Origin: Clostridia bacterium | Lineage (GTDB): Bacteria > Bacillota > Clostridia > Oscillospirales > Acutalibacteraceae | Reading direction: 5' to 3' | DNA: 53,991 nucleotides | NCBI GenBank assembly: GCA_024692685.1 | Contig: JAILMJ010000007.1 | Location: 1 to 53,991 of the forward strand | Shown: piece by piece, positions 1-9,671 of the stretch | How positions within the stretch are numbered: position 1 is the first letter of the stretch | How the letters are laid out: each line of letters starts with the position of its first letter | The notes under the pieces: model-generated | What the model was told of the DNA's origin: nothing | Database searches by the model: none | The model's input: the letters and a program-made list of their open reading frames with translations, nothing else | Program-made: the position numbers and the translations under genes

Positions 1-432
1 GTCAATTTCCGCCTTGGCGGCTTCTTTAGCGTCGGCAAGCGCTTTTGCCGCTTGTTCCGCGTCATCGTTTTCCTTTTTTATCTGAGCGTTTATTGCGTCA
101 ATGCCGTTCTTCTTTGCGGCGTTTACTTCATCCGCGCTTGTTGCCGCGTCAATATTCTTCTTTGCGGTTTCGGCAAGCGCTTTGACCTTGTCTGAGGCTC
201 CGGCGGGAACAGCCTTGTCAATTTCCGCCTTGGCGGCTTCTTTAGCGTCGGCAAGCGCTTTTGCCGCTTGTTCCGCGTCATCGTTTTCCTTTTTTATCTG
301 AGCGTTTATTGCGTCAATGCCGTTCTTCTTTGCGGCGTTTACTTCGTCCGCGCTTGTTGCCGCGTCAATATTCCTCTTTGCGGTTTCGGCAAGCGCTTTG
401 ACCTTGTCGGATTTGCCGTTTGCAAGGGTGTC
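1..432 (-). repeat. Tandem 216-bp repeat (72-residue helical units)
   Basis: Bases 1-216 and 217-432 are two units of the same 216-base repeat in the coding frame of the LRR protein. Over the first roughly 190 bases they differ at about two positions, so the duplication is recent or kept uniform by recombination. Each unit encodes a charged helical module containing DKVKALAETAKKNIDAATSA. The array probably continues beyond the left edge. Such modules act as stalks or spacers in other surface proteins; here that is inference. Confidence 0.85.
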
Positions 433-3400
433 TATCTCAGCTTTAGCGGATTCTTTAGCTTCGGTGAGAGCCTTTAAATCCAAATCGCTGTTAAAATGCA
501 TTGCCGCAGTCAACAAATCATCATTTTCTTCACCGATTGCAATTGCGTTCCAATCTGCTTCCGTGCTGTTGTAATAAACATCGGTCAGACCTGTGCAGCC
601 GGAAAATACACTATTACCTATACTTGTGACACTGTCGGGAATTGTTACGCTTATCAGTTCGGTGCAATCTTTAAATGCACTATCATCTATGCTTGTAACA
701 GGATATCCGTCAATTTCCGACGGTATTTCCAAAGCTCCCGATGCCGATTCGTCACAATCTGTTATCGTAACCTCTCCGTCAATGATTTCATAGGTCAGAA
801 CGCTGTCAGTCTGTATGTTGTTGATATAAGTTGCGGTGTAAATGATGTCAGCATCCGGTACAGTCGCGGCAACTTTGGGAGTCCATCCGGTGAATGTACA
901 GCCTTCTTTTTCCGGATTGGCGGGAGGAATTATTACATCGCCGTAAACATAATTCTGAACTACGGAATTCGTATAGCCGTTAATGTTTCCGCCGTCAAGA
1001 TTCCAGGTTACGGTATGAGGGTTGGGCGAATAGGTTACCGTAACATTTACATCGCCCGCTCCCATTGTGCCTTCGACCTTTGCTTTATTGGGAGTGTAGC
1101 CGTCGACATTCGGTGAAGTTACGCTGTACTGTGCGCCAAACACAACCTGCTCGGTGTGGGTTTCGGGTGCAAGTTCGTTTTTGCCGTTTGACATTTCATA
1201 ATTAACAGTCAGAGTGTAACTGTTTATGCTTGATGTCGCATTTGCAACAACATTGCCGGCAGGCATCTTGCCGTTTTTGAGTGCGGGAGTGAACTTCCAG
1301 TCGGAAACGGTGTATCCCTCTTTGACAGCCTTGCCTCTTACAGGAACAGTTGCACCATAAACTACTGTGTCAACCGCGCTTTCATAAGGCGTTGCGAAAT
1401 ACTCAGCACCGTCAAGCTTGTATGTGACGGTATATTCTTTTACTGCCCACAGTGCGGTTATGGTTGTATCTTTTGCGGGCATTGTTTCGGGAATCTGTGA
1501 ATCCCAGTTGAGGAAAATATATCCATCAAATCCGGGGTCGGCAACTTTTTCAATTTCAGTGCCGAAATCTGCGGTTATTGTCTTGTATACGGCATTGTTT
1601 TTAACTTCACCGTACTTGAATATGATTGAATATTGCTTGATTGACCAAACCGCTATGTATTCAATGTCTCTGTCCTGAACGGTTTCTTCAACTTCAACAA
1701 CCGTTTCGCCGTCTTCGCTCCAGCCGAGGAATTCGTATCCTTCTTTTGTCGGGTCATCGGGCATGACTATTTCATCGCCGTAAACGCAATTCTGAACAAC
1801 AGACTCCGTATTGCCGTTAATGTTGCCGCCGTCAAGATTCCATATAACCGTAAGAGGTGCGGAAACATAATTATAATGAATTGTCGCGTTCAGCAAATCA
1901 TAATTCGCTTCACCGATTATTATTGCGTTCCATTCTGCTTCCGTGCCGGTGTAATAGACATCTGTAAGCCCGGTTTCACCAATAAATCCTTGTTTACATA
2001 AATCAAATGCTTCTTCACCTATACTTGTGACACTGTCGGGAATGACTATGCTTGTCAGTCCGATGCAACCATAAAATGCATAATCACCTATACCTGTGAC
2101 GCTGCCGTCATCGGGAATGACGCTGTTTTTACAGCCCGCAATGAGTTTCTTGCTTTCTGTTTCTATAAGGCAGTTTCCTGCGCTGTGATAAACTGTATTT
2201 CCTTCATCAACCTCTAAACTTGTGAGACTGATGCATAAATCAAATGATCTTCTGCCTATGTCTGTGACACTGTCAGGAATGGTTATGCTTGTAAGCCCGA
2301 AGCAACCCATAAACGCACCCATATCTATGCTTGTGACACTGCCGTCATCGGGAATAACGCTGTTATTACAGCCCGCAATAAGTGTTTTACTTTCTGTCTC
2401 TATAAGGCAGTTCCCCGCACTGTGATAAACTGTATTTCCTTCATCAACCTTTATGCTTGTAAGCCTGGTGCATAATACAAACACACCAAAGCCTATGTTT
2501 GTGACACTGTCGGGAATGGTTATGCTTGTCAGGTCGTCGCAATTGCAAAATGCACCATTGCCTATGTTTGTGACACTGTCAGAGATGGTTACGCTTGTCA
2601 GTCCGGTGCAAAATTCAAATGCATGAACGCCTATGCTCGTGACACTGTCGGGGATGGTTATGCTTGTGAGACCGTCGCATAAGGAAAATGCATAATCTCC
2701 TATTCTTGTGACAGGACAGCCGTAAATTTCCGACGGTATTTCCAAAGCTCCCGGTGTCGATTCGTTACAATGTGTTATTGTAACCTCTCCGTTATTGATT
2801 TCATAGGACAGAAAGCTGTAATAAGTCCAAGTTGCGGTGTAAATGATATCTTCGTCCGGCACCGTAGAGGCAACTTCGGGAGTCCATCCGGTGAATGTAC
2901 AGCCTGCTTTTCTCGGGTTGGCGGGAGGAACTATTACATCGCCGTAAATGTAATTCTGAACAACAGAATCCGTATTGCCGTTAATGTTGCCGCCGTCAAG
3001 ATTCCATGTAACCGTATGAGTTATGGGAACATAATTATAATGGATTGTTGCGGTCAGTAAATCATCATTATCTGAGTCGATTGTTATTGCATTCCATTCT
3101 TCTTGTGTGCCGGTGTAATAAACATCGGTCAGACTTGAATCGGGATGGTCAATTAACGCTTTGAAAACCTTGACAGGAATGCCATCAATAAACTCTTGAT
3201 CGTTAGCTGTGGCATAGTCATAAGATTCTTGCAAATAGGAAAGATTATATTCATCAACGTGAAGCAAAAATGCACTGCCACCTATAGTTTTGACGCTGTC
3301 GGGAATGGTTACGCTTGTAAGACCGGTGCACCAGCAAAATACACCATTGCCTATGCTTGTGACACTGTCGGGAATGATTATGCTTGTAAGACCGGCGCAA

Positions 3401-6400
3401 CCGAAAAATGCATCTTCACCTATGCTTGTAACGCTGTCGGGAATGGTTACGCATGTAAGACCGGTGCAACAGTAAAATGCTCCGTCATCTATGCTTGTGA
3501 CACTGCCGGGAATGGTTACGCTTGTAAGACCGGTGCAACAGTAAAATGCACCATAACCTATGCTTGTGACACCGTTACCGATGATTGCGCTTGTAAGACC
3601 GGTACAACCGTAAAATGCATAACCACTTATGCTTGTGACACTGTTGGGAATTGTTACGCTTGTAAGACCGGTGCAACCGAAAAATGCACCAAAGCCTATA
3701 CTTGTGACACTGTCGGGGATGGTTATGTTTGTCAGTTCGGTGCAATATGCAAATGTAGCATCACCTATGCTTGTGACACTGTTGGGAATTGTTACGCTTG
3801 TAAGACCGGTGCACTCATTAAATGCAGATTCACCTATGCTTGTGACACTGTCGGGGATGGTTATACTTGTAAGACCGGTACAACCTTGAAATGCATCGTC
3901 ACCTATACTTGTGACACTGTCGGGGATGGTTATGCTTGTAAGACCGATACAACCGTAAAATGCACTATAGCCTATACTTGTGACACTGTCGGGGACGGTA
4001 ATACTTGTAAGTCCGGTACAACCGTAAAATGCATCTTCACCTATGCTTGTGACACTGCCGTCATCGGGAATAACGCTGTTTTTACAGCCCGCAATAAGCG
4101 TTTTGCTTTCTGTCTCTATAAGGCAGTTTCCTGCGCTGTGATAAACTGTATTTCCTTCATCAACCTCTATACTTTCAAGCCCGGTGCAGCCGTTAAATGC
4201 ACTTACATCTATACTTGTGACGCCGCTGCCGATGGTTATGCCTGTCAATCCGGTGCAACCGGAAAATACATAAATGCCTATGCTTCTGACACTGTCGGGA
4301 ATGGTTATGTTTGTAAGCCCGGTACAATCGGAAAATGCATAATCGCCTAAGCTTGTGACACCGTTACCGATGGTTACGCTTGTCAGTCCGGTGCAGCCGG
4401 AAAATGCGCGATAGCCTATACTTGTGACACTGTCGGGGATGGTTACGTTTGTCAGTCCGGTGCAACCGGAAAATGCATAACTGCCTATGCTTGTGACACT
4501 GTCGGGAATGGTAATGCCTGTCAATCCGGTGCAACCGGAAAATGTACTATTACCTATACTTGTGACACTGTCGGGGATGGTAATGCTTGTAAGACCGGTA
4601 CAAATAAAAAATGCACCCTCACCTATGTTTGTGACACTATCGGGAATGGTTACGTTTGTAAGGTCAGTACAACCGGAAAATGCATAAGGACCTATGCTTG
4701 TGACACCTTCGGGTATAACAATTTCACCGGTTGGGGTTTCAATATAGCCGGTAAGATTTTTACAGGCAAGGTCTGAATATATGAATGTGCCGTCTGTAAT
4801 CGCATTTGCTCCCCAGGGAGCATCTGTCGCCGTGCCCTTGTATTCTCCCTCAGCAAACAAAACTGCTTTTACACCGGAAAAAGCGTTTATTCCGGTATTT
4901 ATATTGCTGTTTGGAATAACAACGATTAAACGATTGCAACCCGAGAATGCATAACTGCCTATGCTTGTGACACTGTCGGGGATGGTTACGTTTGTAAGGC
5001 CGGAACAACCGGAAAATGCACGGTTTCCTATGCTTGTGACACCTTCGGGTATAACAATTTCACCGGTTGGGGTTTCAATATAGCCGGTAAGGTTTTTACA
5101 GCCAAGGTCTGAATATATGAATGTGCCGTCTGTAATACCATTTGCTCCCCAGGGGGCATCTGTCGCCGTGCCCTTGTATTCTCCCTCAGCAAATAAAACT
5201 GCTCTTACACCGGTAAAAGCGTTTCTTCCGGTATTTATATTGCTGTTTGGAATAACAACGATTAAACGATAGCAATTCGAGAATGCATAATCGCCTATAC
5301 TTGTAACGCTGTCGGGGATGGTATAGGATTCGTCCGCTTTTCCGGCAGGATACCGAATAAGTTTTGTTTTCTCCTTATTGAACAATATGCCGTTTTCACT
5401 TGAATAGTTGCTGTTATCTGCATCAACACTTATGTCTGTAAGACCGGTGCAATTAGCAAACGCACCATCACCTATACTTGTGACGCTGCCGGGAATGGTT
5501 ATGCTTGTCAGTCCGGTGCAACCGTCAAATGTACCTATGCCTAATACACTTCCACCTATGCTTGTGACGCCATTGCCTATGGTTACGCTTGCAAGACTGG
5601 TGCAACCGCAAAATGTACATGAGGCTATGCTTGTGACGCTATCGGGGATTGTTATGCTTGTAAGGCCAGTGCAATGGGAAAATACAAATCCTTCTATGCT
5701 TGTGACACTGTCGGGGATGGTTATGTTTGTTAGACCGGTGCAACCGTGAAATGCACCAAAGCCTATACTTGTGACACTGTCGGGGATAGTTATGCTTATC
5801 AATCCGGTACAATCGTAGAATGCATAGTCACCTATACTTGTGACACTGCCGTCCTGCGGAATAACACTGTTTTTACAGCCCGCAATAAGTGTTTTGCTTC
5901 CTGTCTCTATAAGGCAGTTCCCCGCGCTGTGATAAACGGTATTTCCTTTATCAACCTCTATAATTGTGAGGCCGGTGCAACCGGAAAATACACTGCTACC
6001 TATGCTCGTGACACTGTTAGGGATGGTAACTTCTGTCAGTCCGGCGCAATATTCAAATGCATCGTCACCTATGCTTGTGATGCTGTAAGGAAAATTGATT
6101 TCAGCAAGGAAAGAAATATTATTAAATGCTCTTTGAGGGATAGTTGTTACGTTGGTTACAGTAACCTTGCGTAACGACTGGGGGATATAATAATAACAGT
6201 ATCTTAAAGAATCGTATTCTTGATTTGTGGTAGTATCGGCGTTGTACGTTGAGGAATATCCAAATATGCTGCCGAAAACTGCATCTTTTTCGGTGCTGTT
6301 CGGTGTCAGTCCAATATATGGAAGAGTGATTTCTGTCAGACTGGTGCAACCATAAAATGCTGAATTACCTATGCTTGTGACACTATTGGGGATGGTTACG

Positions 6401-6678
6401 CTTGTAAGACCGGAACAACCGGCAAATGCATTACTGCCAATGCTTGTGACGGGATATCCGTTGATTTCCGACGGTATTTCCAAAGCTCCCGCTGCCGATT
6501 TGTTACAACCTGTAATTTCAACCTTTCCGCCAACGATTTTATAGGTCAAAACGCCGTAAGTTTCCGCGCCCGCCTTCAGCGAAACGGCACTTATCAACTC
6601 CGCAAATCCTTCGCCGCCGACGGCAACTGTACCGAGCAATAACATCAGGCACAGGGCAACGGATAATACTTTTTTCAT
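1..6678 (-). CDS. Giant secreted BspA-like leucine-rich-repeat protein (C-terminus cut by window edge)
   Basis: An uninterrupted frame of 2,226 codons runs from an ATG at 6678 off the left edge, so the C-terminus is missing. The start follows a GGAGGG site. Residues 1 to about 35 form a signal peptide (MKKVLSVALCLMLLLG). From about residue 55 to 1160 there are more than 30 repeats of about 23 residues of the type SVTSIGxxAFxGCTGLTS, the LRR_5/BspA repeat. A second LRR block lies near 1300-1575 and a short third near 1966-2046. Between them are InlB/Listeria-Bacteroides-type beta repeats (WNLDGGNING..., near 1220-1275 and 1606-1890). The last 175 visible residues are 72-residue helical repeats rich in Ala, Lys and Glu. 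BspA-like proteins are cell-surface adhesins or binding proteins; ligand and anchor cannot be seen here. Several segments are recent duplications. Family call is firm, role is inferred. Confidence 0.9.
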   Translation of the reverse strand, partial: MKKVLSVALCLMLLLGTVAVGGEGFAELISAVSLKAGAETYGVLTYKIVGGKVEITGCNKSAAGALEIPSEINGYPVTSIGSNAFAGCSGLTSVTIPNSVTSIGNSAFYGCTSLTEITLPYIGLTPNSTEKDAVFGSIFGYSSTYNADTTTNQEYDSLRYCYYYIPQSLRKVTVTNVTTIPQRAFNNISFLAEINFPYSITSIGDDAFEYCAGLTEVTIPNSVTSIGSSVFSGCTGLTIIEVDKGNTVYHSAGNCLIETGSKTLIAGCKNSVIPQDGSVTSIGDYAFYDCTGLISITIPDSVTSIGFGAFHGCTGLTNITIPDSVTSIEGFVFSHCTGLTSITIPDSVTSIASCTFCGCTSLASVTIGNGVTSIGGSVLGIGTFDGCTGLTSITIPGSVTSIGDGAFANCTGLTDISVDADNSNYSSENGILFNKEKTKLIRYPAGKADESYTIPDSVTSIGDYAFSNCYRLIVVIPNSNINTGRNAFTGVRAVLFAEGEYKGTATDAPWGANGITDGTFIYSDLGCKNLTGYIETPTGEIVIPEGVTSIGNRAFSGCSGLTNVTIPDSVTSIGSYAFSGCNRLIVVIPNSNINTGINAFSGVKAVLFAEGEYKGTATDAPWGANAITDGTFIYSDLACKNLTGYIETPTGEIVIPEGVTSIGPYAFSGCTDLTNVTIPDSVTNIGEGAFFICTGLTSITIPDSVTSIGNSTFSGCTGLTGITIPDSVTSIGSYAFSGCTGLTNVTIPDSVTSIGYRAFSGCTGLTSVTIGNGVTSLGDYAFSDCTGLTNITIPDSVRSIGIYVFSGCTGLTGITIGSGVTSIDVSAFNGCTGLESIEVDEGNTVYHSAGNCLIETESKTLIAGCKNSVIPDDGSVTSIGEDAFYGCTGLTSITVPDSVTSIGYSAFYGCIGLTSITIPDSVTSIGDDAFQGCTGLTSITIPDSVTSIGESAFNECTGLTSVTIPNSVTSIGDATFAYCTELTNITIPDSVTSIGFGAFFGCTGLTSVTIPNSVTSISGYAFYGCTGLTSAIIGNGVTSIGYGAFYCCTGLTSVTIPGSVTSIDDGAFYCCTGLTCVTIPDSVTSIGEDAFFGCAGLTSIIIPDSVTSIGNGVFCWCTGLTSVTIPDSVKTIGGSAFLLHVDEYNLSYLQESYDYATANDQEFIDGIPVKVFKALIDHPDSSLTDVYYTGTQEEWNAITIDSDNDDLLTATIHYNYVPITHTVTWNLDGGNINGNTDSVVQNYIYGDVIVPPANPRKAGCTFTGWTPEVASTVPDEDIIYTATWTYYSFLSYEINNGEVTITHCNESTPGALEIPSEIYGCPVTRIGDYAFSLCDGLTSITIPDSVTSIGVHAFEFCTGLTSVTISDSVTNIGNGAFCNCDDLTSITIPDSVTNIGFGVFVLCTRLTSIKVDEGNTVYHSAGNCLIETESKTLIAGCNNSVIPDDGSVTSIDMGAFMGCFGLTSITIPDSVTDIGRRSFDLCISLTSLEVDEGNTVYHSAGNCLIETESKKLIAGCKNSVIPDDGSVTGIGDYAFYGCIGLTSIVIPDSVTSIGEEAFDLCKQGFIGETGLTDVYYTGTEAEWNAIIIGEANYDLLNATIHYNYVSAPLTVIWNLDGGNINGNTESVVQNCVYGDEIVMPDDPTKEGYEFLGWSEDGETVVEVEETVQDRDIEYIAVWSIKQYSIIFKYGEVKNNAVYKTITADFGTEIEKVADPGFDGYIFLNWDSQIPETMPAKDTTITALWAVKEYTVTYKLDGAEYFATPYESAVDTVVYGATVPVRGKAVKEGYTVSDWKFTPALKNGKMPAGNVVANATSSINSYTLTVNYEMSNGKNELAPETHTEQVVFGAQYSVTSPNVDGYTPNKAKVEGTMGAGDVNVTVTYSPNPHTVTWNLDGGNINGYTNSVVQNYVYGDVIIPPANPEKEGCTFTGWTPKVAATVPDADIIYTATYINNIQTDSVLTYEIIDGEVTITDCDESASGALEIPSEIDGYPVTSIDDSAFKDCTELISVTIPDSVTSIGNSVFSGCTGLTDVYYNSTEADWNAIAIGEENDDLLTAAMHFNSDLDLKALTEAKESAKAEIDTLANGKSDKVKALAETAKRNIDAATSADEVNAAKKNGIDAINAQIKKENDDAEQAAKALADAKEAAKAEIDKAVPAGASDKVKALAETAKKNIDAATSADEVNAAKKNGIDAINAQIKKENDDAEQAAKALADAKEAAKAEID
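4701..5276 (-). repeat. Duplicated 336-bp (112-residue) segment inside the LRR gene
   Basis: A stretch of about 240 bases starting at 4701 recurs at 5037, a period of 336 bases or 112 codons, with only about a dozen mismatches. Both copies encode an LRR unit followed by a non-LRR insert with the text CKNLTGYIETPTGEIVIPEG. A different insert with VYHSAGNCLIET recurs four times, near 2177, 2417, 4137 and 5927. The gene has therefore grown by in-frame segmental duplication as well as by single LRR units. Confidence 0.8.
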
Positions 6679-6784
6679 AATAATCCCTCCGTAAATATAA
6701 AGACGAACCCAAAACTGCGCACGAAAACACACAGTCCGGTTGCTCCATATAGCGCAACGTTGTAATATAAAATAATATAAAAAT

Positions 6785-6813
6785 ATAATACCATAAATAA
6801 AGCCGAAATTCAA
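6785..6813 (-). promoter_or_regulatory. Sigma-A promoter of the LRR protein gene
   Basis: Read on the minus strand there is TTGAAT, a 17-base spacer and TATTAT, placed about 105 bases upstream of the start at 6678. It is divergent from the promoter of the PHP gene. Confidence 0.6.
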
Positions 6814-6864
6814 CGACCTGTTTTCGGATTTCGCATATTCATCGCCACCGGGCGAGTGTACATA

Positions 6865-6893
6865 TTGACAAACGGGGAAAGGAGGATTATTCT
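6865..6893 (+). promoter_or_regulatory. Sigma-A promoter of the PHP gene
   Basis: TTGACA (6865-6870), a 17-base spacer and TATTCT (6888-6893) lie about 50 bases before the ATG at 6946. The spacer happens to contain AAGGAGG, which is probably coincidence. Confidence 0.6.
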
Positions 6894-6945
6894 TTTAACA
6901 TACAGATTAAATCCGGCGTAAAACTGCCGTTAAACGGAGAAGATT

Positions 6946-7986
6946 ATGAAACAAATTCTTTTGCCCGAAAAATCGGAAAACATCAGATACTACCGCGCAA
7001 ATCTGCACTGCCACTCGACTGTATCAGACGGAAGGAAAACTCCGGAGGAGTTAAAACGCGACTACATGAAGCACGGATACTCGATAATCGCCTTTACTGA
7101 CCACGAGGCGCTGGTTTCCCACAACGACCTGACAGATGAAAACTTCCTTGCGCTCAACGGATATGAGCTCGACGCCGACGAGGAGGACAGAGAAGACGGC
7201 GAAACGGAGAAGGTCTGCCATCTGTGTTTCATCGCCCTGACTCCCGATACGCTTACCGACCCCTGCTATCATCGCGAAAAATATTTCTGGGGCAATACCG
7301 CGAAATACAGAAGTCAGGTTGTTTATGATGAAAACAGACCCGATTTTGAGAGGGTTTATTCCCGTGAGGGTATAAATGAAATGATAAAGCGCGGAGTCGA
7401 AGGCGGGTTCTTTGTTACATACAATCATCCCACCTGGTCGCTTGAATCCTATCCTCAATACTCGCGTTACAGCGGAATGAACGCCATGGAAATCGTAAAT
7501 TACGGATGTGTGGTTGTGGGCTACGATGACGACAACGGCCACTGCTATGACGATATGCTCAACTGCGGCAACAGGTTATTCTGCATCGCGACCGACGACA
7601 ACCACAACCGCGCCCCGGATACAGACCCCGACTGCGATTCATACGGCGGATATGTTGAAATCGCCGCTCCCGACCTGAGTTATGAGTCGGTTGCCGACGC
7701 GCTCAGAAACGGAATGTTTTATTCGTCCACGGGTGACTATATGCAGACAGGGCCGGAAATTCTCTCGCTCACCTGCGAAGACTCACGCGTGAAAATCAGG
7801 ACAAGCGAAGCGCGCAGCATACAGATTATTCACAACACCCGCTGCTGCGGAAGGGTGAACGCAAAGACCGGCGAAAGCGTGACGTCGGCTGAATTCAATA
7901 TTGACGCAGACGCAAAATGGTTTCGCCTCGTTGTTACCGATCACAACGGATTCAAGGCATACACAAACGCATACTTTTGCAAATGA
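6946..7986 (+). CDS. PHP-domain metal-dependent hydrolase
   Basis: A 346-residue protein with an N-terminal PHP (polymerase and histidinol phosphatase) fold. Metal-binding signatures visible are HCHS at residues 21-24, TDHE at 51-54, YNHPTW near 160 and ATDDNHN near 216. PHP enzymes hydrolyse phosphoesters using two or three metal ions; this size and the lack of polymerase domains fit a stand-alone phosphoesterase of the YciV/histidinol-phosphatase type. The substrate cannot be told. The ATG is preceded by GGAGAAG. The C-terminal 80 residues form a small beta domain typical of related predicted hydrolases. It has its own promoter and is divergent from the LRR gene; it is the first of three same-strand genes, but the gap of 140 bases to the next suggests separate transcription. 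Confidence 0.85.
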   Translation: MKQILLPEKSENIRYYRANLHCHSTVSDGRKTPEELKRDYMKHGYSIIAFTDHEALVSHNDLTDENFLALNGYELDADEEDREDGETEKVCHLCFIALTPDTLTDPCYHREKYFWGNTAKYRSQVVYDENRPDFERVYSREGINEMIKRGVEGGFFVTYNHPTWSLESYPQYSRYSGMNAMEIVNYGCVVVGYDDDNGHCYDDMLNCGNRLFCIATDDNHNRAPDTDPDCDSYGGYVEIAAPDLSYESVADALRNGMFYSSTGDYMQTGPEILSLTCEDSRVKIRTSEARSIQIIHNTRCCGRVNAKTGESVTSAEFNIDADAKWFRLVVTDHNGFKAYTNAYFCK

Positions 7987-8126
7987 GCTTCTCATTTCTC
8001 CGATGAATGAAGGCGCTTGCAGGTAATTCTGGATTAAAATTCCGATTGAGAATAAATATCTTTTAATCTGCGGAAGTCTGTGTTATAATAATATTTAACG
8101 AACTTTGCAGACAGGTTGTGTTATTT

Positions 8127-9476
8127 ATGGAAAAAAGAAATACTTTTAACGGCAAGATAGGTTTTGTTCTCGCCGCCGCCGGCTCAGCAGTCGGGCTCGG
8201 AAACTTATGGAGGTTCCCCTATCTCGCCGCTAAATACGGCGGAGGAATATTCCTGCTCGTCTATATTATACTGGCCGTCACCTTCGGCACGGTGCTTATG
8301 ATAACGGAAATCGCAATAGGCAGGCGCACTCAGTTAAGTCCGCTTGCGGCTTTTAAGGCGCTGAGCCCGAAATGGGGCTGGGTCGGCAAGCTTGCCACCT
8401 TCGTGCCCGTGCTCATCTTCCCCTATTACTGCCTTATAGGCGGCTGGGTTACAAAATATACGTTTGCAATGCTGACAGACGCGGAGTCAACGGTGGCGGA
8501 CTCCTATTTCGGAAACTATGTGTCGGCAACGGGTGAACCGCTGATATGGTTCCTGATATTCCTTATCATAACCACTCTCGTTGTTGTCTTCGGCGTTAAC
8601 AACGGCATTGAAAAGCTCAGCAAGGTGCTTATGCCGCTGTTGCTTATTATAACGGTTGCCCTTGCCGTATTTGTAATTCTGCGCCCGGGCGCAAAAGCAG
8701 GCATCCGCTATTATCTGATGCCGAATTTCAGCCAACTGAGTTTCAAGACATTCCTTGCCGCTCTCGGTCAGCTGTTTTACTCGATGTCGCTGGCAATGGG
8801 CATAATGATAACCTATGGCTCGTATTTTTCAAAAGAAGAGAAGATAACCAAAGCGGCTCATCAGATAGAGATATTCGACACTGTTATCGCTTTTCTTGCC
8901 GGCCTGATGATTATACCCGCGGTTTTTGAATTCTCAGGCGGAGACAAAGATGCGCTCAGCGCGGGCCCTTCTCTTATGTTTGTAACTCTTCCGAAGGTAT
9001 TCAACGCAATGCCGGGCGGCAGAATTATAGGCGCTCTTTTCTTCTTCCTCGTTTTATTTGCGGCGCTGACAAGCTCGGTATCAATTCTCGAAGCCATCGT
9101 TTCCGGTATAATAGACACCTTTAATATGAAGAGACTTACCGCAACTCTGATTGTAGCGGTTTACGGCCTGATTCTCGGCACGGTATGCTCCTTCGGCTTC
9201 GGCATCTGGAAAGACTTCACAATTCTCGGCTTTGATATTCTCGATTTCCTCGACTTCGTTTCAAACAGCATTATGCTGCCTCTGGTCGGTATGCTAACGT
9301 GCGTTGTTGTCGGCTTTGTTGTCAAGCCCGACATTATCGTATTTGAAATTGAGCTTAACGGTCCGTTCAAGATGAAAAGATATTATTATACCATGGTCAA
9401 ATGGATTGCTCCCGTATTTATCTTTGCAATCCTCATCTCGGGCATCCTTCAGAGCCTCGGCATACTGAAAATATGA
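8127..9476 (+). CDS. Sodium:neurotransmitter symporter family (SNF) transporter
   Basis: A 449-residue membrane protein with the SNF (NSS) hallmark at the start of helix 1, GSAVGLGNLWRFPYLAAKYGG in part, followed by about 11 hydrophobic segments. Prokaryotic members (LeuT, TnaT, MhsT) import amino acids with sodium; the substrate here is unknown. The length matches the bacterial 11-12 helix type. The ATG at 8127 is chosen because ACAGG lies 11 bases upstream; an in-frame GTG at 8118 would have its ribosome site too close. A clear terminator follows the gene, so it is probably transcribed alone. A TATAAT at 8084-8089 could be its -10 box, but no good -35 is visible. Confidence 0.92.
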   Translation: MEKRNTFNGKIGFVLAAAGSAVGLGNLWRFPYLAAKYGGGIFLLVYIILAVTFGTVLMITEIAIGRRTQLSPLAAFKALSPKWGWVGKLATFVPVLIFPYYCLIGGWVTKYTFAMLTDAESTVADSYFGNYVSATGEPLIWFLIFLIITTLVVVFGVNNGIEKLSKVLMPLLLIITVALAVFVILRPGAKAGIRYYLMPNFSQLSFKTFLAALGQLFYSMSLAMGIMITYGSYFSKEEKITKAAHQIEIFDTVIAFLAGLMIIPAVFEFSGGDKDALSAGPSLMFVTLPKVFNAMPGGRIIGALFFFLVLFAALTSSVSILEAIVSGIIDTFNMKRLTATLIVAVYGLILGTVCSFGFGIWKDFTILGFDILDFLDFVSNSIMLPLVGMLTCVVVGFVVKPDIIVFEIELNGPFKMKRYYYTMVKWIAPVFIFAILISGILQSLGILKI

Positions 9477-9482
9477 TTCAAC

Positions 9483-9514
9483 GCTTACAGGGCAATCCCC
9501 TGTAAGCTTTTTTT
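9483..9514 (+). terminator. Intrinsic terminator after the SNF transporter
   Basis: GCTTACAGGG, a 5-base loop and its exact complement CCCTGTAAGC, followed by seven T. Confidence 0.9.
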
Positions 9515-9559
9515 ATGCCGCAAACGGCGCAAAGGCAATCCGGACCGAAGGCGGCGACC

Positions 9560-9588
9560 TTGACTTTTCACATCAGATATGGTACTTA
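9560..9588 (+). promoter_or_regulatory. Possible promoter of the GH38-like gene
   Basis: TTGACT, a 17-base spacer and TACTTA, 84 bases before the chosen ATG at 9672. The -10 is weak. Confidence 0.4.
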
Positions 9589-9610
9589 TATTTACGGCAG
9601 AGCATATCCC

Positions 9611-9635
9611 GGGCAAGCGGTTGCCCTGCCTTTTT
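9611..9635 (+). terminator. Terminator-like hairpin in the leader of the GH38-like gene
   Basis: GGGCAA, loop GCGG, TTGCCC, then TGCCTTTTT. It lies between the possible promoter at 9560-9588 and the start at 9672, so it could be an attenuator. The four bases between stem and T run make it a weak terminator. Confidence 0.4.
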
Positions 9636-9671
9636 ATTATAAAATCATTTATTTTACTGTCGGAGAAAAAT

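Noticed and set aside
3196-4350. Long plus-strand open frame (384 codons) rich in Cys/Thr/Gly repeats
   Set aside because: It is the antisense of the LRR repeats. Repetition of one codon pattern keeps the opposite strand open; there is no ribosome site or separate coding signal.
2500-6000. Regular 69-base spacing that looks like a repeat array or CRISPR
   Set aside because: The units are coding, 23 codons each, vary throughout and encode leucine-rich repeats; there are no unique spacers and no cas genes.
9579-9671. Earlier start giving 31 extra residues for the GH38-like protein
   Set aside because: The extension has no ribosome site and would cover the leader hairpin; ATG 9672 has CGGAG at the right distance.
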